From Pseudomonadales bacterium (GTDB taxonomy: Bacteria > Pseudomonadota > Gammaproteobacteria > Pseudomonadales > Azotimanducaceae), in contig SKXG01000121.1 of the NCBI GenBank assembly GCA_007128525.1, positions 1 through 6,841 on the forward strand: DNA of 6,841 nucleotides, in the 5' to 3' direction. Below the pieces are notes generated by a model that was given only the letters and a program-made list of their open reading frames with translations, ran no database searches and was not told the origin of the DNA. Numbering within the stretch: position 1 is the stretch's first letter; each line of letters starts with the position of its first letter. Shown here in pieces: positions 5,022-6,841 of this stretch. The translations under genes and the position numbers were made by a program.

Positions 5022-6841
5022 TCAGAACTGATAGTGAAAGTGCAGTCCGTAGCGGCGTGGCTCGGCCAGCTGCACCCGCGTTCCGTTGCCGAGCTCCGGT
5101 TCCGCCAGATGGGCGGCCAGAACCGGATTCCGGTTTGCAGCATTTCTGACAAAGAGCTGTAGCCACCACTGTTCGGCCGGGCCATATAGGGTCAGGCTGG
5201 CGTCAATCATTTCTGTACTGGCAGCCCGGTCACGACTGCGGTTGAAGATCCGGTAGTAATAGCTGTCGCGGTAGAAGTAGTCGACTCGGGGCAGCAATTG
5301 CAGGCCGCCAGGCAACGGCATGGCGTACTCGACGCCGATACGCCGGCTCAAGCGCGGCGTATTGGGCAGTTCTCGGCTCTCGAGGTTTCGTGCGATGCCC
5401 ATAGGCACCAGTACAGCTTCCGTGTCGGTACCATCTGCAACATTGGGGTTGGCGCTGAATACCCACTGGCAGACCAGGCGGTCACTCTGGCATTCATTGA
5501 CGTCGAAACTGTGGTCACCGGTGGGCACGATATAGGTGGAACCGTCGAGATTACGTACGGTTTGCCAATCCGGGTGACCGCCACTTGGATCCGCGGGGTC
5601 CACGGCGCGTCCGCGGTGTCCGCGGGCATCCGTCCAGGTGATGAAACCATCAATGCGCAGTTGTTCGAAGAACTGTGCCGAGAACTCGATTTCGACGCCT
5701 TCAATGTGGGCACGCATGTCCTGAGTTAGCGTCTCACCGGCAACCCCGTTGTCCAGCAAAGTGTCGATCTTGCGGCCGTCCTGATGGTAGAAGAAATAAC
5801 TGATATTGACGCCGACGGTGTCTTCCGCGAAACGAGTCTGTATGCCCAGTTCGGCATGCTTGTTCAGGTCGGGCTCAAAGCGGGCCGGCAGCAGCGCAAG
5901 TTCGACGCCAGGGGTCTCTGGTTCGGCGTCCGGGTCGCCGTTATCGGGCTCCTCGGGATCGAACTCATTCAGCAGATTAACGGGCCGCCCGTGGCGGACA
6001 TCGGAGTTGAAGCCACCTGAACGATGGCTCCGTCCGACCTGTGCGTAGAGCAACAGATAGTCAAAGCCGGGCAGGTCATAGCGCAGATCCATGCCCATCC
6101 GACTGCCCAGTTCCATCGTGCTGCCGCTATGGCGCCGGTTGGCGGCGACCGGGTTGTTGCCGAAAACGGTGAAGCCGTGCAGGCGGGAATCGGTCAGGCC
6201 TGCGTCTGTCATCAGTGCACTGTGGAAGCCATCCAGCCAGGGCACGCCAGCAAAGCTTTGCGCCGGGTCATCGGCGGGCAGTGCAGGGCCGTCCAGTCCA
6301 ATTCGCCGGTCGTCAATACGCATGCGCTCGTCGACGCGGTGCACACCGAACATGGCGCGGATGTCTTCGTTGGCGCGCAGATACACTTCGCCGAAAATAC
6401 CACTGCGGTCTTTACCCATACGATCGATGTGGTGTTGCAGCGCCGCACCGTCGACTGGACGCTGCTGATCCTGCACCACAGCACTGATTGCATTGCTGTG
6501 ACGTTCGTGGCTGAAGTCCTGTAACCGATGCCGGCTCAAATTGATGCCACCCGTTGCATACCAGCGTCCATAGTCCGGTGTGTGGAGGTTCAGCGCCAGT
6601 CGCTGCAGGGTTTGCTCTTCCTGAATGCGCTCAAAGCTGCGCAGGCTGTCGAACCCGCTGCTTTCGGGATCGACATCGACTGTCAACGTGCCTTCAGCAT
6701 CGGTAAAGCCATCAACGCCAGGGGAGAAACCCAAAGCGGGTCGTGCCCATTGCAGATCATCCGCGAGTCGGCTGCGTTGCCGCTGGGTCAGGCCACTGAA
6801 CCGGATACGCCAGTCATCGATCGTCCGGGTCCAGCTGGCAA
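5022..6841 (-). CDS. TonB-dependent outer-membrane receptor, C-terminal barrel part, 5' end missing
   Basis: The frame is open from the right edge to TGA at 5022-5024, giving about 606 residues. The TTG at 6734 is internal, since the frame continues upstream of it. Hallmarks of the 22-strand TonB-dependent barrel are many alternating aromatic/polar strands, GRSHRSGGFNSD (the R-x-GGFN motif common near the middle of these barrels), KHAELGIQTRF, ELPNTPRLSRR, a strand with YFYRDSYYYRIF, and the typical end NAANRNP...PRRYGLHFHYQF with terminal Phe. The signal peptide, TonB box and plug lie outside the window. These receptors import siderophores, vitamin B12, sugars or other ligands using TonB-ExbBD energy; the ligand cannot be told. 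Two features probably lie in extracellular loops: a strongly acidic Asp/Glu/Pro segment (bases 5910-5963) and a close Cys pair, NECQSDRLVC. No Fur-box or partner gene is visible because the promoter side is cut off. Confidence 0.93.
   Translation of the reverse strand, partial: ASWTRTIDDWRIRFSGLTQRQRSRLADDLQWARPALGFSPGVDGFTDAEGTLTVDVDPESSGFDSLRSFERIQEEQTLQRLALNLHTPDYGRWYATGGINLSRHRLQDFSHERHSNAISAVVQDQQRPVDGAALQHHIDRMGKDRSGIFGEVYLRANEDIRAMFGVHRVDERMRIDDRRIGLDGPALPADDPAQSFAGVPWLDGFHSALMTDAGLTDSRLHGFTVFGNNPVAANRRHSGSTMELGSRMGMDLRYDLPGFDYLLLYAQVGRSHRSGGFNSDVRHGRPVNLLNEFDPEEPDNGDPDAEPETPGVELALLPARFEPDLNKHAELGIQTRFAEDTVGVNISYFFYHQDGRKIDTLLDNGVAGETLTQDMRAHIEGVEIEFSAQFFEQLRIDGFITWTDARGHRGRAVDPADPSGGHPDWQTVRNLDGSTYIVPTGDHSFDVNECQSDRLVCQWVFSANPNVADGTDTEAVLVPMGIARNLESRELPNTPRLSRRIGVEYAMPLPGGLQLLPRVDYFYRDSYYYRIFNRSRDRAASTEMIDASLTLYGPAEQWWLQLFVRNAANRNPVLAAHLAEPELGNGTRVQLAEPRRYGLHFHYQF

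Noticed and set aside
5298..6524. Several open frames on + between 5298 and 6524
   Set aside because: All lie opposite the TonB-dependent receptor, whose frame has clear family motifs throughout; none of the + frames shows a domain.

Overview
The window looks like chromosomal DNA from a GC-rich gammaproteobacterium, probably free-living and motile or biofilm-forming. The evidence is a complete HptB-HsbR-HsbA type signalling set (best known from Pseudomonas), a large TonB-dependent outer-membrane receptor, and Gram-negative style secreted and membrane proteins. The sequence does not fix a genus. There is no sign of a transposase, integrase, CRISPR array, tRNA or rRNA, and no gene-free stretch longer than about 225 bases.

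Layout from left to right: (1) the 3' part of a nitroreductase-family flavoenzyme on +, cut by the left edge. (2) Convergent with it and only 14 bases away, an integral-membrane MraY/WecA-superfamily sugar-phosphate transferase on -. (3) A 223-base divergent intergenic region. (4) A compact + strand operon: a STAS anti-sigma-factor antagonist (hsbA-like), a three-domain response regulator with a PP2C phosphatase and an anti-sigma-type kinase domain (hsbR-like), and a histidine phosphotransfer protein (hptB-like) whose start overlaps the end of hsbR. (5) A 114-base gap with a good sigma-70-like promoter. (6) A small exported four-cysteine protein of unknown function on +. (7) A perfect GC-rich hairpin between convergent genes. 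(8) The C-terminal, mostly barrel part of a TonB-dependent receptor on -, cut by the right edge.

The three operon genes form one circuit. By analogy with P. aeruginosa, hybrid histidine kinases elsewhere would phosphorylate HptB, which passes phosphate to the receiver domain of HsbR. HsbR then sets the serine-phosphorylation state of the STAS protein through its opposing phosphatase and kinase domains. The downstream partners known in Pseudomonas (FlgM, the diguanylate cyclase HsbD) are not in this window. The flanking genes have no obvious functional tie to the circuit.

No clearly unprecedented system is visible. The items most worth a second look are the MraY-like protein with an altered histidine motif and a non-dcw location, and the uncharacterised exported cysteine protein with its own promoter.
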